Source: Pedobacter borealis DSM 19626
Lineage (GTDB): Bacteria; Bacteroidota; Bacteroidia; Sphingobacteriales; Sphingobacteriaceae
DNA length: 44,371 nt
Assembly (NCBI RefSeq): GCF_000708285.2
Contig: NZ_JAUG01000030.1
Coordinates: 1 to 44,371, forward strand
Direction: 5' to 3'
The position numbers and the translations under genes are program-made. The notes under the pieces are model-generated. The model did no database searches. It saw nothing but the letters and a program-made list of their open reading frames with translations, and had not been told where the DNA came from. Below are positions 41,933 to 44,371 of the stretch, piece by piece; position 1 is the stretch's first letter, and the number at the start of each line of letters is the position of its first letter.

Positions 41933-42307
41933 ATGGAAGAATATGAAAACCATGAGCTTACCAAAATTATAATTGGTTGTTGCTACAATGTCCATACGCA
42001 ATTAGGTCCAGGTTTTTTAGAGAAGATTTATGTTAATGCCCTTAAAATAAAACTTCAGCAAGCTGGGTTAAAATTTGATGTTGAGAAGGAGTTTGTAGTG
42101 ATGTTTGAAGACCAAATTATTGGTAAATTTAGATGTGACCTGGTTGTAGAGCAAAAGGTAATTGTTGAATTAAAATCTGTAACTGGGTATCAACCTAAAT
42201 TATTTCAGAACCAACTTATATCTTATTTAAAAGCCAGTAAAATTAAGATAGGATTACTGATTAACTTTGGCAACACAAGCTGTGAGGTGAAAAGAATAGC
42301 TGTGTAG
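41933..42307 (+). CDS. GxxExxY protein (PD-(D/E)XK-like)
   Basis: The 124-residue protein contains the namesake motif in LGPGFLEKIY (Gly, Glu and Tyr spaced as in GxxExxY). It also has a PD-(D/E)XK-like core, with Asp in FRCDLVVEQ and Glu-Leu-Lys in VIVELKSV. The fold suggests nuclease ancestry, but no function is established. It lies between ftsY and rimO, surrounded by direct repeats, and looks like a recent insertion. Confidence 0.9.
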   Translation: MEEYENHELTKIIIGCCYNVHTQLGPGFLEKIYVNALKIKLQQAGLKFDVEKEFVVMFEDQIIGKFRCDLVVEQKVIVELKSVTGYQPKLFQNQLISYLKASKIKIGLLINFGNTSCEVKRIAV

Positions 42308-42390
42308 TCCTTTAAATATATCCACAATGAATCAGTGGAATCACCAAATCTGTGGAATCAAGCCACAAGGAAGGTGTAAATAAAATTAAT

Positions 42391-43722
42391 ATGAATACCA
42401 AAATAGTAAGAAGTAAAAGCGCAATTAAACAACCAAAAATTAATGTAATTACATTAGGTTGTTCAAAAAACATATACGATTCGGAAGTATTGATGGGCCA
42501 GCTGCGTGGCAACAATTTAAATGTTGTGCACGAATCAGACAAGATGGGCAAAGATGATATCGTTGTAATTAATACCTGCGGTTTTATCGATAATGCTAAA
42601 CAAGAATCAATCGATACCATTCTACAGTTCAGTGAACTAAAAGAAGCCGGTAAAATTGGCAAAGTAGTGGTTACAGGTTGTTTATCTGAACGCTACAAAC
42701 CCGAACTGGAATCAGAAATCACCAACGTTGATGCCTTTTTCGGCACTAACGATCTGCAGAATATTTTACATGAGTTGGGTGCGAATTACAAGCATGAACT
42801 TATTGGCGAGCGTTTGCTTACCACTCCTTCTCATTTCGCTTATTTCAAAATTGCCGAAGGCTGTAACCGTCCGTGTTCTTTCTGTGCCATCCCATTAATG
42901 CGTGGTAAACACTTGAGTAAACCAATGGAAGAATTGGTTAACGAGGCTAAAATACTAGCTAAAAACGGCACAAAAGAATTGATTTTAATTGCTCAGGACC
43001 TTACCTATTATGGTTTAGACCTTTATGGTGTGCGCAAGTTAGATGAGTTGATGCGTCGTTTATCAGATGTTCCTGGAATCGAATGGATCCGTTTGCAATA
43101 CGCCTACCCTTCTGGTTTCCCTATGGAAATTTTAGATGCCATGAACGAGCGCGATAACATCTGCAAATACCTGGATATGCCATTACAGCACATTACCGAT
43201 AATATGTTGAAATCGATGCGCCGTGGTACCACCAAACAAAAAACCATCGATTTAGTCAATCAGATCCGTGATAAAGTGCCAAACATCGCTATGCGTACCA
43301 CGCTAATCTGCGGTTATCCTGGCGAAACTGAACATGATTTCGAAGAAATGAAGGAATGGGTTGCAGAAACCAAATTCGATCGTTTGGGTTGCTTTACTTA
43401 TTCGCATGAAGAAAAAACACATGCACATACCTTAGTTGATGATATTCCTGACGAAGTAAAACAACAACGTGTTGATGATATTATGGAAATTCAACAAGGC
43501 ATTTCGTTCGATATTAATCAAGAAAAAGTAGGTAAAACCTTCAAGGTGCTGGTAGATAAAAAAGAAGGTGATTTCTTTGTTGGAAGAACCGAATTTGATT
43601 CGCCCGAGGTTGATAACGAAGTTTTAATCGATGCAGCTACAGGTTACGCCGCTAACGGAAGCTTTGTTAATGTGAAGATAGACAGGGCTGAAGATTTCGA
43701 TCTTTACGGAACGATAGTATAG
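42391..43722 (+). CDS. rimO: Ribosomal protein uS12 methylthiotransferase RimO
   Basis: I choose the ATG at 42391 (MNTKIVRSKSAIK), giving 443 residues; the frame from 42352 begins in repeat-like sequence. The N-terminal cluster cysteines are C24, C63 and C97 (LGCSKN, NTCGF, GCLSE). The radical-SAM motif CNRPCSFC has C158, C162 and C165. A TRAM domain closes the protein (about 380-443). It adds a methylthio group to an aspartate of ribosomal protein S12 in the cytosol. Confidence 0.96.
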   Translation: MNTKIVRSKSAIKQPKINVITLGCSKNIYDSEVLMGQLRGNNLNVVHESDKMGKDDIVVINTCGFIDNAKQESIDTILQFSELKEAGKIGKVVVTGCLSERYKPELESEITNVDAFFGTNDLQNILHELGANYKHELIGERLLTTPSHFAYFKIAEGCNRPCSFCAIPLMRGKHLSKPMEELVNEAKILAKNGTKELILIAQDLTYYGLDLYGVRKLDELMRRLSDVPGIEWIRLQYAYPSGFPMEILDAMNERDNICKYLDMPLQHITDNMLKSMRRGTTKQKTIDLVNQIRDKVPNIAMRTTLICGYPGETEHDFEEMKEWVAETKFDRLGCFTYSHEEKTHAHTLVDDIPDEVKQQRVDDIMEIQQGISFDINQEKVGKTFKVLVDKKEGDFFVGRTEFDSPEVDNEVLIDAATGYAANGSFVNVKIDRAEDFDLYGTIV

Positions 43723-43749
43723 ATTAAACCACCCGTTTTGTTTATAAAA

Positions 43750-43781
43750 AAGAAGTCAAGTTTTGAAAACTTTGACTTCTT
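43750..43781. terminator. Bidirectional terminator between rimO and the small secreted protein
   Basis: AAGAAGTCAAGTTTT (43750-43764) pairs with AAAACTTTGACTTCTT (43766-43781) with one bulged base. The two genes converge on it, and both flanks are A/T-rich. Confidence 0.8.
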
Positions 43782-43795
43782 AAAATTACATTCTT

Positions 43796-44140
43796 CTATT
43801 TCTTAGGTTCAGGCCTGTTTTTAATCTGACTAGGTTTTAACCAGATTTTAGCTCCTTTCGAGTTTACATAATATTTTTCATTTTTTGCATTGATATAAAC
43901 ATCAGACCCATCTGGTGCCATTTTACCTTTCCAGGTTTTATCAGCAACTTTCGAACTACCTTTCACTGCTACTTCGGCAGTTTTATTACCTACAGATTTA
44001 GCACCTTTACTAATTGCTTTTCCGGTATGATCTAATGCTTTACCTACTTCAGTTTTTTTCTTTTCTTGAGCATTTACGGTTAAGGCTGCACCTCCAAATA
44101 AGGCCAGCGTTAATAAACCCATTACTAATTTTCTTTTCAT
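43796..44140 (-). CDS. Small secreted lysine-rich protein
   Basis: The 114-residue protein has a signal peptide (1-24, ending VNAQ). A lysine/alanine/glycine-rich middle (EVGKALDHTGKAISKGAKSV, about 31-50) is likely helical, and the C-terminal part (GKMAPDGSDVYINAKNEKYY, about 72-91, then WLKPSQIKN) may form strands. I do not recognise a named family with confidence. Its promoter region runs directly into the right-end copy of the terminal element, whose inverted repeat begins 65 bases upstream of the start. Confidence 0.75.
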   Translation of the reverse strand: MKRKLVMGLLTLALFGGAALTVNAQEKKKTEVGKALDHTGKAISKGAKSVGNKTAEVAVKGSSKVADKTWKGKMAPDGSDVYINAKNEKYYVNSKGAKIWLKPSQIKNRPEPKK

Positions 44141-44204
44141 GACAGCTATATTTTATTTAAATGATAACAGTTGATCACTGCTTTTGTTTTATTGCAGATA
44201 ATAT

Positions 44205-44371
44205 TAACCTGAGTTCGATTATTAAATCTCATTTTGTGGCGTTTTAATCAAGTTTTCTGTTAAGACGGTCGTCACCCTGAATTTATTTCAGGGTCTTTCA
44301 CGCTAAAAAGATGCTGAAATAAATTCAGCAGGACGATAAAGCGGGATTAGGCGTAAATAAGATATAATTTT
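44205..44371. mobile_element. Left part of the MITE-like repeat element (right end of window)
   Basis: TAACCTGAGTTCGAT (44205-44219) is the terminal inverted repeat matching 151-165. Bases 44234-44371 are identical to 1-138, and the window ends inside the element. Flanking bases differ from those at the left end, so either two insertion sites or a circle are possible. Confidence 0.7.

Noticed and set aside
1..44371. Plasmid or phage genome
   Set aside because: There are no replication, partition, mobilisation, capsid, terminase or integrase genes, and many core chromosomal genes are present.

Overview
The window reads as chromosomal DNA of a Bacteroidota bacterium, most likely a Pedobacter-like Sphingobacteriaceae. 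The reasons are a SusC/SusD pair, GH92 and GH130 mannose enzymes, a GlxA-type regulator, TAnnTTTG-like promoter boxes, weak Shine-Dalgarno sites, the bL28-bL33-DUF4295-ftsY block and many dispersed palindromic intergenic repeats. Taxonomy is inferred from gene families and style, not from a search.

Layout. 1-712: a repeat element and a YihY/BrkB membrane protein cut off at 184 residues. 874-4691: a secreted alpha/beta hydrolase, a three-gene minus-strand unit (DoxX, VOC, GyrI-like) and a divergent GlxA/AraC regulator. 4739-6886: palindromic repeats, a LiaF-like membrane protein, rpiA and two copies of a 71-73 nt hairpin element that looks like a small RNA. 6942-20773: a minus-strand glycan locus with LacI regulator, DUF4965 protein, GH92, ROK kinase, secretory metallopeptidase, second GH92, DUF1080 protein and a cytochrome c-tailed beta-propeller. 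Palindromes with the core TAAAACGTTTTA lie before the two blocks of this locus, so one LacI regulon is the natural reading. 21003-26574: lpxB, a small membrane protein, surE and an M16 peptidase. 26682-30988: a two-gene McrBC-like restriction cassette between two related direct repeats of about 116 bp. 31326-37316: GH130, CsbD and SusC/SusD. 37334-37489: a MITE-like element. 37511-43722: acs, bL28, bL33, DUF4295, an orphan antitoxin-like gene, ftsY, GxxExxY and rimO. 43796-44140: a small secreted protein, followed by the start of another copy of the terminal element.

The first and last 138 bases are identical. Joined at that overlap, the ends give a 194 bp sequence bounded by 15 bp perfect inverted repeats. 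Either the molecule is circular, or (my preference, given the housekeeping genes) the contig stops inside two copies of one dispersed MITE-like element. The left copy interrupts the YihY gene and supplies its stop codon.

Functionally, the GH92 enzymes, GH130, ROK kinase and secretory peptidase suggest use of alpha-mannosylated glycans or glycoproteins. The DUF1080 and cytochrome proteins suggest an added oxidative (keto-sugar) step. The best candidates for under-described biology are the repeat-flanked McrBC-like cassette, the repeated hairpin RNA with a compensatory base-pair change, the LacI operator set, and the dispersed elements that supply gene 3' ends.
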